Source of the DNA: Closterium sp. NIES-65
Lineage: Eukaryota > Streptophyta > Zygnematophyceae > Desmidiales > Closteriaceae
Direction: 5' to 3'
Assembly (NCBI GenBank): GCA_948144175.1
Contig: CANXME010002486.1
Coordinates: 2,170,001 to 2,234,000 of the forward strand
DNA: 64,000 bases
A program made the position numbers and the translations under genes. Under the pieces are notes generated by a model. The model saw only the letters and a program-made list of their open reading frames with translations. It ran no database searches and was not told where the DNA came from. Position 1 is the first letter of the stretch; the number at the start of each line of letters is the position of its first letter. Below are positions 12,583 through 20,723 of the stretch, piece after piece.

Positions 12583-14093
12583 TACATACACACATACATA
12601 CATACATACGTACGTAGATATTCTTGTGAATCTCTTCATTCATTTCCAGATTTTCTATTCTTGTTAATAATCAAACAACCCCTTTAGTTGCTACTTTTGT
12701 TTATATCCTTGCTTACTGGTGCCTCGTCATCAATTTTCACACCGCATTCCACTGCTTCTTCTCATCCTCCCTCCCATTACACCGCCCACTCTCACAGGCG
12801 AAGGTGGCGGATTTTGGATTCATGAGGATGATGGAGGCGAGCAAAGTGAACCCCACGAGGGTGATGGGCACACCGGGCTATGTGGACCCCGAATACCATG
12901 ACACGCACCTCGCCACCACCGCCACTGATGTCTACAGGTGAGCACTGTTGCCTCGTTTACCTTCAAAATTGTAGCCTGTAGCGTTCGGACATGTGGAACC
13001 GATAAGTACCCCAGCACCACCACTGACATGTACAATTGAGCAGCACCTCGAATCATTGGAGCTGTAGCTGTGGGTTCTAGTCAGCTCACGAGTCACATCT
13101 GAAGCTGCAGTAGCTGTTGGAAATGAGGTCTCGGATCTGCTCAGCTACAAGGTGACCCGACCCTTCCCCTTCCCCTTATCCTCCAGATTCAGAGTGCTGA
13201 GGCTGGAGCTGCAAACAGGTTGGGAACCCATCTCGCTCGGCTAGAAGCTGATCCACTGTATCCACTCCTCTCTCCGCAACCACACCAAACAACCTTCCCC
13301 CCCCCTCCCCCCCCCGCCTTCAGTTTTGGAGTGCTGGTGCTGGAGCTGCTGACAGGCAGGGACCCCATTCTCTCTGTTGATGGCTCTCAGTCACACATCC
13401 GGGAATGGGTGAGTCACACTCCCCTCATCTCCAGACTACCTCTGTTGTTGTCCATCGTTCACCTGTCTCTCAATATCCAACAACTCATGGCTCCAGTACT
13501 AATATTTCTCCTTGATACCCTCCTTTCAAGAGCTTCATTTAGCAACTTGCTGCTACTTATCTCTCCTCCCTCCCACCAATCCCCTCTTACATGTCCATCT
13601 CCTCCTAATCGTTTTCCCTCCTACCCCATCTGCCCACGTACAGGCGACAGCAGAGCTCTCTAGCAGTGACGTTAGCTCCATCATTGACCCGCTGATGGCC
13701 TCCCCAGCTGCCTCTACCAGTGACGTTAGCATGGTGCATGCTGACGTCATGCAGAGCCTTGCATCCCTGGCGCTGGAATGCACTGCCATGCCCGCTGCCT
13801 CGCGCCCCTCCATGGCCAAAGTGCTCTCACAGCTGAAGCAGCTACACCAGGAGGTGGTCAGGCGGGAGGGGGAGAGTGGGTTGGAGCATGGAAGCGGGTT
13901 TATAGGGGTGGATATGGGGGTGGGAGGGGTTGGAGGAGTGGGTGGGGCGGTCAAGGAGAAGTGGGAGAGCCTAGCAGATGGGCCATCAGCGGTGAGTGTG
14001 ACCCCGGTGACGGCTGTGAGGGATACGACGGGCAGCTTGGAAGGGAATGAGTGCTCGAGTGCGAGTGGAAGCATTGCTGGTCATCGCACCTGA
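188..14093 (+). CDS. LRR receptor-like protein kinase, 5' end outside window (31 exons)
   Basis: This encodes a single-pass plasma-membrane receptor kinase: extracellular leucine-rich repeats, one transmembrane helix and a cytoplasmic Ser/Thr-type kinase. Exons: 188-259, 740-811, 1095-1166, 1594-1665, 1929-2000, 2668-2739, 3297-3368, 3534-3605, 3739-3810, 4074-4145, 4327-4398, 4567-4638, 5189-5260, 5541-5603, 5831-5902, 6025-6096, 6264-6335, 6565-6636, 7162-7233, 7772-7843, 8078-8149, 8703-8774, 9229-9300, 9601-9770, 10017-10142, 10414-10589, 11339-11486, 11828-11964, 12798-12937, 13324-13408, 13644-14093. Each junction has AG/GT signals. The summed length (3079 nt) keeps one open frame to the TGA at 14091-14093. 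The signal peptide and N-terminal cap lie upstream of the window. The ligand is unknown. All catalytic kinase residues are visible, so I infer an active kinase. Weakest exons: 5541-5603 (odd length) and the 3' end of 11339-11486. Confidence 0.9.
308..412. repeat. 20-bp tandem repeat in intron
   Basis: About five copies of a 20-bp unit beginning TGCACTCCAT, alternating between TGCAAACCAG and TTATAACCAG second halves. It lies in the intron after exon 188-259. No coding role is seen. Confidence 0.85.
480..700 (+). pseudogene. Two decayed tandem copies of LRR exon 740-811
   Basis: Around 536-575 and 622-690 the sequence repeats the core of the LRR exon at 740-811 (NGTIPAS) with its upstream context. 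The copies are about 112 bp apart. Both lose the LRR pattern after PAS and run into the flanking sequence that precedes the next copy, and neither has a donor at the right place. They look like partial tandem duplicates of an exon plus its acceptor. Confidence 0.7.
2080..2120 (+). pseudogene. Partial copy of the 3' end of LRR exon 1929-2000
   Basis: The last third of the exon and its donor (CTCACACAGCTG.. GTGAGTGCTG) is repeated about 115 bp downstream, without the 5' half. It cannot be spliced as an LRR exon. Confidence 0.7.
2864..3013. repeat. 24-bp perfect tandem repeat, 6 copies
   Basis: Six identical units starting CAAATCACCTTCAAGCCCCT followed by GTCC, plus a 6-bp partial unit, within the intron between exons 2668-2739 and 3297-3368. 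The unit is open in all frames, which explains several spurious ORFs. Perfect identity indicates recent expansion. Confidence 0.95.
3631..3663. repeat. CA dinucleotide microsatellite
   Basis: An interrupted (CA)n run in the intron between LRR exons 3534-3605 and 3739-3810. Confidence 0.9.
4399..4470. repeat. 18-bp tandem repeat beginning at a splice donor
   Basis: Four 18-bp units, each starting GTGAGCACTCA, begin exactly at the donor of exon 4327-4398. The splice donor itself is therefore present four times. Use of a later donor would read CT|G TGA, an immediate stop, so only the first is compatible with the ORF. Confidence 0.9.
4812..5100. mobile_element. Solo LTR in an intron of the receptor-kinase gene
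   Basis: A 289-bp segment starts TGTTAGTGTT and ends GTTCTGACA. It is flanked by a perfect 5-bp duplication, CTACT, at 4807-4811 and 5101-5105. No internal coding sequence is present, so it is most simply a solo LTR left by LTR-LTR recombination. It lies between LRR exons 4567-4638 and 5189-5260. It does not resemble the other LTRs in the window, so its source family is not represented here. Confidence 0.85.
6916..7010. repeat. 35-bp direct repeat pair
   Basis: Two near-identical copies (6916-6950 and 6976-7010) of a segment containing TTCAAGACGTCTTAAAGCC, in the intron before exon 7162-7233. No function is apparent. The core AAGACGTCTT is palindromic. Confidence 0.75.
9053..9300 (+). repeat. 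Tandem duplication of the last LRR exon (first copy dead)
   Basis: A unit of about 118 bp including CACCAGCACCCATGTTCC, the acceptor and most of the exon occurs twice. In the first copy (exon part 9113-9170) the LRR is cut off after GVNH and has no donor. The second (9229-9300) is complete. The two exon parts are nearly identical, so this is a young duplication. Confidence 0.8.
9601..9770 (+). CDS. Exon: cysteine-rich extracellular juxtamembrane region
   Basis: The 170-bp exon continues the LRR frame after exon 9229-9300. It encodes a FCNDSATCP motif, typical of the cap after the last LRR, a Pro/Ala-rich spacer, and a second cysteine cluster ([12 protein letters not shown]). It ends phase 1 at a GTGCGT donor. 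The two cysteine clusters suggest a disulfide-closed stalk next to the membrane. Confidence 0.85.
10017..10142 (+). CDS. Exon: transmembrane helix
   Basis: The 126-bp exon encodes [20 protein letters not shown] followed by further hydrophobic residues and a W-FLFR stop-transfer, an unambiguous single membrane span. It links the cysteine-rich stalk to the kinase. Acceptor CTCAG, donor GTACGT. Confidence 0.92.
10277..10360 (+). pseudogene. Truncated upstream copy of kinase N-lobe exon
   Basis: Begins with an acceptor-like CTAG and encodes the same start as the exon at 10414 ([18 protein letters not shown]), then diverges after VG before the glycine loop. About 137 bp separates the two copies. 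No donor is present, so I treat it as a dead tandem duplicate. Confidence 0.75.
10414..10589 (+). CDS. Exon: kinase N-lobe (glycine loop and catalytic lysine)
   Basis: The 176-bp exon encodes [14 protein letters not shown] (the usual lead-in to plant receptor kinases), the glycine-rich loop GSGGFSNVY and the ATP-anchoring lysine in WAVKR. It ends FKNE, whose Glu is a good candidate for the helix-C partner. Phase 0 donor GTGAGG. Confidence 0.92.
10735..11180 (+). pseudogene. Three to four decayed copies of the N-lobe exon in the intron
   Basis: Segments at about 10742-10825 ([15 protein letters not shown]), 10885-10935 ([10 protein letters not shown]), 10955-11045 (MYKG then [10 protein letters not shown]) and 11140-11175 (CTTLSNDFT) repeat parts of the exon at 10414-10589 with increasing divergence. 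None keeps the complete glycine loop and lysine together. They look like serial tandem duplications. Confidence 0.7.
11339..11486 (+). CDS. Exon: kinase helix C to hinge
   Basis: Encodes [19 protein letters not shown] and the hinge [12 protein letters not shown], all standard for plant receptor kinases. The 3' end is either 11480 (donor GTGCAG) or 11486 (donor GTGAGG). Both keep frame, differing by two residues. I prefer 11486 on donor strength. A degenerate copy of its second half lies at about 11537-11612. Confidence 0.88.
11678..11782 (+). pseudogene. Two decoy copies of the acceptor and start of exon 11828-11964
   Basis: At 11678-11710 and 11753-11782 the context CACCTC-CAGGAGCCAAGCCC of the real acceptor is repeated with changes (GAGGAGCCAAAGCC; GCAGGAGCCATGCCC). 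Both diverge immediately after the start, so neither encodes the catalytic loop. Confidence 0.55.
11828..11964 (+). CDS. Exon: kinase catalytic loop
   Basis: The 137-bp exon encodes [20 protein letters not shown] and the catalytic loop [14 protein letters not shown]. The HRD aspartate, the lysine two residues later and the Mg-binding Asn are present, making this an RD kinase. Phase 0 donor GTGAGA, followed at once by the CATA microsatellite. Confidence 0.93.
11977..12613. repeat. CATA/TACA microsatellite, about 640 bp
   Basis: An almost pure tetranucleotide array with short CATG and CA interruptions near 12326-12380 and 12530-12590. It fills most of the intron between the catalytic-loop and DFG exons. 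It is open in many frames on both strands, which explains several long spurious ORFs of Thr/His/Ile/Tyr or Met/Tyr/Val/Cys. Confidence 0.97.
12798..12937 (+). CDS. Exon: kinase activation segment
   Basis: Encodes AKVADFGF (DFG metal-binding Asp present), a Thr/Ser-containing activation loop and the P+1 motif [10 protein letters not shown], then TDVY with the helix-F Asp. It ends phase 2 at GTGAGC. Confidence 0.93.
12985..13250 (+). pseudogene. Decayed copies of the activation-segment and helix-F exons
   Basis: About 12998-13040 resembles the end of exon 12798-12937 (CACCACCACTGACATGTACA then a donor-like stretch). About 13187-13240 resembles exon 13324-13408 (AGAGTGCTGAGGCTGGAGCT, then ACAGGTTGGGA) without an open frame. 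They fit the pattern of partial local exon duplications in this gene. Confidence 0.5.
13324..13408 (+). CDS. Exon: kinase helix F and following loop
   Basis: The 85-bp exon encodes [15 protein letters not shown] and HIREW, standard C-lobe sequence. It completes the codon left open by exon 12798-12937 and ends in phase 0 at GTGAGT. Confidence 0.9.
13644..14093 (+). CDS. Last exon: kinase C-lobe end and C-terminal tail
   Basis: Encodes SSIIDPLM, then [10 protein letters not shown] and the subdomain XI arginine in [14 protein letters not shown] Gly/Val-rich low-complexity tail of about 80 residues follows, ending at the TGA at 14091-14093. A short internal repeat (SSDVSS and STSDVS) sits near the start. 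The tail has no domain I recognise. Confidence 0.9.
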   Translation, partial: ATAELSSSDVSSIIDPLMASPAASTSDVSMVHADVMQSLASLALECTAMPAASRPSMAKVLSQLKQLHQEVVRREGESGLEHGSGFIGVDMGVGGVGGVGGAVKEKWESLADGPSAVSVTPVTAVRDTTGSLEGNECSSASGSIAGHRT

Positions 14094-14924
14094 GGACCAC
14101 GTTTGGAGTTTTCAAGGTGAAGATGTACATAGCTGAGGTGTTTTTTTCTACCTTCTTGATTCTAAGAACTGTATTCCCCTTTGGGTGGGGAGGAAGGGGG
14201 AGTGTTGGGGGTGGTGGCCGAGAGTGGAGTGACGGGGGTGGCTGTCACTCCCACTAACGATCCTCTGCTGCTGTGCTATGCCGCTGCCCGCCTTCTCCCT
14301 CTCCCTGCTCATTGTACAGCCGAGGGGGTGGGGTGAGGGTGTAGGGGTGGGGGTGATCAGCCAGCAGCCATCCCTCCACCTCTCCTCCTCCTTCTCCCTA
14401 CCACTGCTCCTACTGCAGTGGGGGGTGGGGGTGAAGGGGTGGCAGGGGGGGGGGGGATGGGGGGGAGGGGGGGGGAGGGGGGGTGTGACCAGCCAGCTGC
14501 CAGAAGCTGCTTCACTGTGGTCCTCCTCCTCTCTCCTCTCATTTCCCCCGCCTCTCGTTTCTGCCGCACATTTCTGCTTCACTAATTGCTTGTGCTGCTT
14601 GCGGCTGCATCTGCTTGTCTGCCTCGGGCCTATCGCATGTCTGCCATGCGCCGGTTTAGTTGCTGCCTTGGCAGTCGCCGAGGGTTAGCTTCTTGCACTA
14701 TTTGCTACAGGCAGTTAGGGGGTGTGTCGAACAATGTATATAAATATACAAATATATAAATATATAGATTTATAAATATAGATATGTAAATGTATAAATA
14801 GAAAAAAAATTGTTAGTAATTGCCAATAGAAATAGTTACAATCGCCATTTTGTATCACATTGTTATTAATTCTTGCCTATACCGTAACTTGTACCTCCAC
14901 ACAATAGTGCAACCCCTTCTTTTT
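14094..14924. other. 3' flank of the receptor-kinase gene
   Basis: No ORF that I support. It is G-rich at 14190-14480, including runs of 8-13 G. It then turns AT-rich at 14735-14800 with TATAAATA-like repeats before an A-run, a plausible place for transcript end formation, though no single poly(A) signal can be assigned. Confidence 0.6.
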
Positions 14925-16119
14925 GGCTAGTGGCTCGTAGGCAGAGGAGTGGACTCTGGCGAGGAGAATTGAAACCGGAAGCGCCGAAGGACCTGTTGCA
15001 CCATGTGTGACTCAGTCAGAACGATGGTGTGCGCTGCTCTTTCCCGGGTGATCTACAAGCCGAGATAGCTCCACAGCTCACTTAGGCCAGTGCAGGTGTG
15101 TCTCTTCTGTAGCTCCGCCTTCACAAGGGCCAGTGCCTCAGTATTAGTAGTCGCATAGGATGTAAAACAGCGAGCAGTGCCCTAGATATCAGCCTTTTTA
15201 CGTTGATTCAACGTAAAATCAGGCTTTTTTTCAACCCTACGCTGATTTCAAAGTTTTTTTGCATGTACCTTGGCTGACTTTTCAGCAGTTTTTTTTTTTA
15301 ACTTTGTATGTTTTTCCAGCCTTTTTCCTTGATTGTACGCTGAAATTTTCGAGTGATAGCGCGAGAGACTCAATGTTGTATGTGCACATGTCATGATTTT
15401 CTGCTCCCCTACCCGCTCTTTTGCCTACTCTGCCCACTCTCCCTTACCCCAGACAGCCCAGATACTTTCGCTTGTCGCTCCCCCCAGCCCATTTCTTCCA
15501 TACGAAACCCCCTCCCAGCCCACTTCTTACACTTAAAACTCCCCCCCAGCTCCCCAATTCCATTAGGCTCTCCTCCAGCCCGCCCACGTGCCTCTCTCAC
15601 CCCTCCCCCCAGCCCACCTGTTACACTGCCCCCCTAGCCCATCTGTTTCTCTCGTCAATCCAAATCCATCCGTGAAAATTGTAACACTTCAATGATGTAA
15701 TATGTACTAATGCTTCAAATCTAAACCATACACAAATAGCTTTTTCTGTACGAACGTTGGAATTTCAGCGTTTTTTTCCTAGGTAACACTGATCGTCAGC
15801 GTTTTTTGCCGTACCAAGGCTGATGGATCAGCGTGGTCCAAAATGAATCTAGGGGCCTGACAACGAGAGAGTAGAGTTCGTGCGCAGAAACAACGACGGG
15901 TTGGCAATCGAAGGAGCGAAGTCAAGAGCCGCAAGTGTCGTCTTCAGTGTGTCGTGCCACTTGCGGGGCGCGTGACGGAGACCGTTGACTAGCCGCTTGC
16001 TTTCGCTCAGTTTGTGTAGTGAGCTTGAGATCCACCCTGAGCGTTGATTTGTTGCTTCTCTTGAGTGGTGTCGTGACAATTTGTTGTGCTTGCTATCCCT
16101 CACTTAGCGTATGGGGGTG
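14925..16119 (-). pseudogene. Scrambled copia fragment (RT part) with an insertion
   Basis: 14925-15179 and 15855-16010 match, on the minus strand, the reverse-transcriptase region of copia-1 at about 19800-20075 and 20085-20215. Many substitutions and indels destroy the frame. From about 16015 the sequence switches to the plus-strand 3' tail of the same family (GATCCACCCTGAGC, then the purine tract TATGGGGGTG), so an inversion or recombination joined two pieces. A 675-bp insert splits the RT part. Confidence 0.75.
15180..15854. mobile_element. Putative non-autonomous DNA element with subterminal repeats
   Basis: This block interrupts copia RT homology. Its ends are inverted (CCCTAGAT at 15180; ATCTAGGG ending 15854). 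Inside, the heptamer ACGCTGA occurs near 15240 and 15338, and its reverse TCAGCGT near 15767, 15797 and 15830: one orientation at each end. That is the arrangement expected for transposase-binding sites. There is no coding capacity, and I could not find a target-site duplication, so the class is unknown. Confidence 0.5.
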
Positions 16120-16220
16120 TGTCAAAACATATTTATATGCTGTTCGGTTTCTTAGGCTGCAATGAGGTAAAGAGTATAGAGTACAACTCATTTAGGGTTT
16201 CCTACTTCGATTCATTCTAA
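16120..16220 (+). mobile_element. Degraded copia LTR remnant
   Basis: Starts TGTCAAAACAT directly after a GGGGGTG purine tract. It shares TTTAGGGTTTCCTACTT and other blocks with the LTRs at 18710 and 25897. The far end is eroded and abuts the gypsy-D leader. Confidence 0.7.
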
Positions 16221-16227
16221 CATAGAT

Positions 16228-18709
16228 GTTCCTCAGCGACAAGCACCGCTGCTCGTCAGCTCTTTCACAAGCACACACAGCCACGTCAGAGGCTACCACT
16301 GAGTTAGCCGACACCCACCGCCATGGACGAAAATGGCCGCATTTTGCTCGCGAGTATGACGGAAAAGCATCTGGACGGAATTATGTGCCAGCTGGAAGAA
16401 TCGACACTCGAAGTTACAAAATTAACAGCGGAGCGCGATTCAGCACGAGAGCAGTAAGGCCGAATGCACCAGCACAATCACCAGCACAAATTGAAGAACC
16501 AATTGTCATCTTATTGGGAACACCATCGCATAATGACAGCATGGGACACAAGCCCAATCAATAATGGTGCCACCCAATCCATGGAAGCACCGGACATGGA
16601 GCGGACCAGGGAAGCACCAGGCGTAAACACACCTCACGAAGCTCACCATCACGTCAGCATTGCGGCACCCGTCGGCAATAGAGACATTGGTGCACCGATG
16701 CCAATCAAGCCACAGAACCCGCTCTATTTTGATCCTACCCAGTGAGCACGTCTGACGGTTCAATCGTAGTTGTTCACGATGAACGTATTTTTTCACGCAA
16801 ATTACATCACGTCGAATGCAGTGAAGATATGGTGCGTCGTTTCCTTACTGCTAGGGCCCACCATGGACTGATGGCAAGTTGGCCAAGTGAATACGACTCA
16901 AGGGGAGAGGCCCCTGGGGCCGACTGTCACCTAGAGTTCATTATGCAAAGTCGCCCAGTACTGGACGTGGGACGCGTGGTGCGCAAGGCTTTGGGCGTGC
17001 TTCGAGCCGATCGCGGCTTCAATCTCAACATGCCAGAGGCTACGCACTTGGTGACAGCTTGGGTCGGTTCAAGACTGTTGACGAGAATGGCCCTGCCCTC
17101 GCTTGGCTGAAACCGACTTTACAGCCGGGTGCGCGGGAGGTGTAGCCAGCTGCCTGCACTGGACAACGACAAATTGGGTGAGCAGGTCGACGAAGTTGGT
17201 CAACCTACATGCACCTGTGAAGTGGGTGCACATATGCGCTACTGTCACCTGCCGTTGCAACGCTGGATAGCCGCTTTTGCCGAGCCGCACTAATGTAGCG
17301 TTGGCAGGTTGTCAACCTGCTTGGCAGGCTGCTTCCCAGTAGTGCTAGTACACCATAGGCCTGCTTTGCTGGCAAGCCGCCCTTGTGCTGCGTTGGAGGT
17401 CGACCTGCCTGGTTGCTACGCAGCTTGGTCCTAGTTGTAGTCACCTTTTGTCATTGCACTTCCTATCATTGCGTATTAATTCTTTGCCAGTGACACATTT
17501 GCCGAATTTCAGTGAATGCGCAAGTAGAGCGAGCAAGAGCAAATGCTGCTCTCACTCGTACCACCCGTGCCTTCCCCATAGTCAAGCTTCGACCCGTGTA
17601 GAGCGACTCTCCACAAAGACTACACTAGCATTTTTCTTGCGCTATGAAAACCGGTCAGCTACATGCACGGAGTGGAGCGAGTGGATCGCTTCATCGACGG
17701 CTTGAAGCTACAAATCGCGCAAGAAACTGTCCTACGCAGGATCTCGAACCTCAACAAAATTTTGGTGCTTACCGAGAAAATCGACATCTTACAATGACCA
17801 AGGCCGAGGTCCTACCATTACGGACAACGTACACAGGGAATGACTGAACACGCCACATTTCATGCCGTTGCGATGAATGCAGCTCTCACACTAATTAAGG
17901 GGCGCTGCTTCGCATGCAACAGGCCAGGTCATAGCAAGAGCGAATGCCCAGAGGAGCTAAAGTGCCAAGGAGAAGAGCAGGGAGTCGGGGAGGCAAGGAA
18001 ATGCCAGCAATCAATAGATTACGGGTCCATTATTGACGAGACTCACTGCTCGCACAACCCCACTGACCCTTACCAAATGACTGTAACGATTCACGCAATT
18101 TGTTGAATGAGGTTACAAATTGCCTAGTACTGATAAATGGAGAAGTATAGGAGACGGAGCGGCTATTCACAATTGTATTTCTGTAGCAACCGCAAGAAAA
18201 TTGCGATTTGCACTTAATCGCTGCTTACCGGAGATCGATGCACTGCTGGTTGACAGCACAACATTGGAAACACGGGAGAAAATAAAAAGAGTGAACATTT
18301 GCTATAGGGGAATGTTCAGATTCACAGTATGAATTCACACTAGAAATGTTCGCGTTAAAGCTGGATGGGGTCGACATTCTACTGAGACGTGATCGGCTGC
18401 GACGTTACAACCCGCGAATTGTCTGGACGACAGACAGATGCACTATGCGAAGCGGCTGTAACTGGTTTGTGTTACCTCGCTGGGAGTCGACAGGGTCTTC
18501 AACAGTCCACGTCAATGCCATCACGATGAAACGGGCTCTCGCTTCAAGAGCTGAGTGCACGCCGTGGATCTCATGGTGGGAAATCAGAAAAGCCGAGTGA
18601 TTCTAAGACACTGCTGGCACGTATAACGCCCAAACCTCAAGAGTTACTGAAACAGGTGCCCAGAGTATTTTTTTACAATTTACAAAAAGGACTGCCTCAG
18701 CGACCACAT
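16228..18709 (+). pseudogene. gypsy-D relic: leader, gag and protease
   Basis: The leader (from CTCAGCGACAAGCACC) and gag ATG at 16323 align with gypsy-A gag read on its own strand. Gag N-terminus: QLEESTLEVTKLTAERDSA. The core continues to about 17075, resumes at 17621 after a solo-LTR insert, and includes an intact-looking zinc knuckle CFACNRPGHSKSEC (about 17905-17950). The protease region follows (ATARKLRF, RCLPEIDALL), with many stops and frameshifts. The relic is cut at 18709 by copia-1 and continues at 26026. Confidence 0.8.
17076..17615. mobile_element. Solo LTR inside gypsy-D gag
   Basis: A 540-bp non-coding insert starts TGTTGACGAG and ends CTCTCCACA. It is flanked by perfect 5-bp duplications AAGAC at 17071-17075 and 17616-17620. 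Removing it restores the gag alignment with gypsy-A (GGTTCAAGAC, then TACACTAGC). No internal domain remains. Confidence 0.85.
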
Positions 18710-18838
18710 TGTGAGAATTGAGGAAGGAATGATTGCATTGAGCAGCATGAGGAGTACAAGTAGGAAACCCTAAAGTGTTGTACCCCATATGAGCTGACCA
18801 ACTACAGCCTACATAGACTATAACATATAAGTTTGACA
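18710..18838 (-). repeat. copia-1 3' LTR
   Basis: Read on the minus strand it starts TGTCAAACTT and ends TCTCACA. A polypurine tract (read CCTATGGGGGTG) lies next to it at 18839-18850. Confidence 0.93.
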
Positions 18839-19071
18839 CACCCCCATAGGCAAACTGGGGGAGAACAAGAGGTCACAAGACCAGTCAAGAGAAGAAAGGC
18901 AAGCTCAGGGTGGATCACAACGTCACCACACATTGTGAGCACAAGCACAAGGCCACAAGGCCAGTTCACATGCAGAGTTATATATCAAGGTGAACAAGCA
19001 AGACAGTGATCTCAACCTAGCAAGGGTAAGCATGCAAGTGCAGGTATATATAGATCACAGTACAAGCAAAG

Positions 19072-20723
19072 TCAAGAGGTGAGCAAGTGAGGCCAAGTAG
19101 GCACAAGACCTAACAAAGTACAAAAGCGCTGATGATCACAAGGCGGAAGTGCCTTGGTAAAGATATCAGCGATCTTAGCCTCAAAGGCCACGTAAGCAAG
19201 GCGCAGCTGACCGCGCTGCTGCAGCTCACGAGCAAGGAAGTAGCGAAGAGCAATGTGCTTCGTTCTATGCTCAAGTCTGTGCTCCCGGCACAAGGTCAGC
19301 ATGGCCTTGTTGTCTACGTATAGAACTGGAGGAGAACGAGGCGGCTCTCCTAGGTCAATCAGCAAGTAGGTGAGCCAGCGTAGCTCCTGTGCCGCCATGG
19401 CCCCTGCGTAGATCTCGGCCTCACAGCTGGAGCCAAGAACAGAAGACAAGTGGGTAGACCGCCACGAGACACAGCCGGAACCAAGGCTGAAGGTGTAACC
19501 CTGTGACGACCGCTGCGTAGCCTGGTCGTCAGCCCAAGAAGCGTCTGCGTGACCTGTGAGGACCACTAGACGTCGTCCTCCAAGCACTAGCCCCATGCCT
19601 GACGTACTGAACAAGTAGCGCAACACCCTCTTCGCTGCAGCCATGTGCTCTGGTCGGTGTCTCCCAGGAGCAACATAGCGTGCCAAGATGCTAAGAGGGT
19701 ATGCTAGGTCAGGTCGAGTGCAGGTCATCAGGTACATGAGGCAGCCAACAAGCTCTGGGTACGGGCCACTCGGCTCTACGGACTCATCCGAATGCAAAGC
19801 TGACAGCGAGTGGCGAGTAGGCAGAGGAGTGGCCTGAGGCGAGAAGTACGTGAAGTCGAAGCTTTGAAGGACCTGCTGCACCATGTATGACTGAGTCAGG
19901 GTAATGGTGCGCTGTGCTCTGTCCCGGGTGATCTGCAAGCCAAGGTAGCTGCGCAGTTCACCCAGGTCTGTGCACGTGTGTCTCTTCTGCAGCTCGGACT
20001 TCACGTGAGCGTGTCCAGCTGTATCAGCAGTGGCAAAGACCAAGTCGTCGACGTACACGAGGATGTAGAACGGCGGCAAAGAGGTGTCGGTGCGTAGAAA
20101 CAGCGACGGGTCGGCAGTAGAAGGAGCAAGCCCAAGAGCCGCAAGTGTGGTCCTCAGTGTGTCGTGCCACTCACGGGGCGCCTGGCGGAGACCGTAGACT
20201 GGCCGCCGGAGGCTCCACTGGGTACCAGGAGGAATCGACACAGTAAAGCCAGAGGGCGGCGCAGCCAGATCTCCTCGTGCAGGCTGCCCTTCAAGAGAGC
20301 TGTGCTGAAGTCAAGAGAGTGAAGCTCGTTGTCTCGCTGAGCGGCAATGTGCAGCGGTACCCGAAGAGTGGTCATCTTCGGGGTGGGGGAGAAGGTTTGA
20401 AAGTAGTCAACTCCCTGCCGCTAACTGAAGCCTCGAGCCACGTAACGCGCCTTGAAGACAGGCGGAGAGCCCGGCGGCCGCTTCACCCTGAAAATCCACA
20501 TGCCAATGACGATGTTCGCCCCAGGTGGGGGAACCTCGTCGACGTAGGTGCTTGTGGACTTCCAGGAAGCCATCTCTGCGTCCATGGCTGACTGCCACTG
20601 TGAGGAGTAGGCACCCTCGATTGCCTCAGCGTACGATCGAGGAGTCGGGATGTCTGGTGCATCCAGGTCTCCCTGAGGGGCAATCAGTGTGGACACGAGA
20701 TGAGGCAAAGCAGCAGCAAAACA
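19072..20723 (-). pseudogene. pol: copia-1 reverse transcriptase and RNase H
   Basis: The RT start is TPRSYAEAIEG, with the catalytic YVDDL motif at about 20040-20056. RNase H (HADASWADDQ, SCEAEIYA, YVDNKAM) runs to the stop at 19072. Open from 20241 to 19072 (389 residues). Upstream are an in-frame TAG at 20421-20423, where sibling copies have CAG, and a frameshift near 20250. It would copy element RNA in virus-like particles; this copy cannot make a full product. Confidence 0.88.

Noticed and set aside
11649..12687. Long ORFs rich in Thr/His/Ile/Tyr (plus) and Met/Tyr/Val/Cys (minus)
   Set aside because: They are translations of the CATA microsatellite, open in several frames on both strands.
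13553..14074. 173-codon minus-strand ORF over the last kinase exon
   Set aside because: It is antisense to an exon with clear kinase C-lobe motifs; no domain of its own.
14735..14800. TATA-box promoter for a downstream gene
   Set aside because: The AT-rich TATAAATA repeats are followed only by decayed copia sequence; a 3' flank of the kinase gene is more likely.
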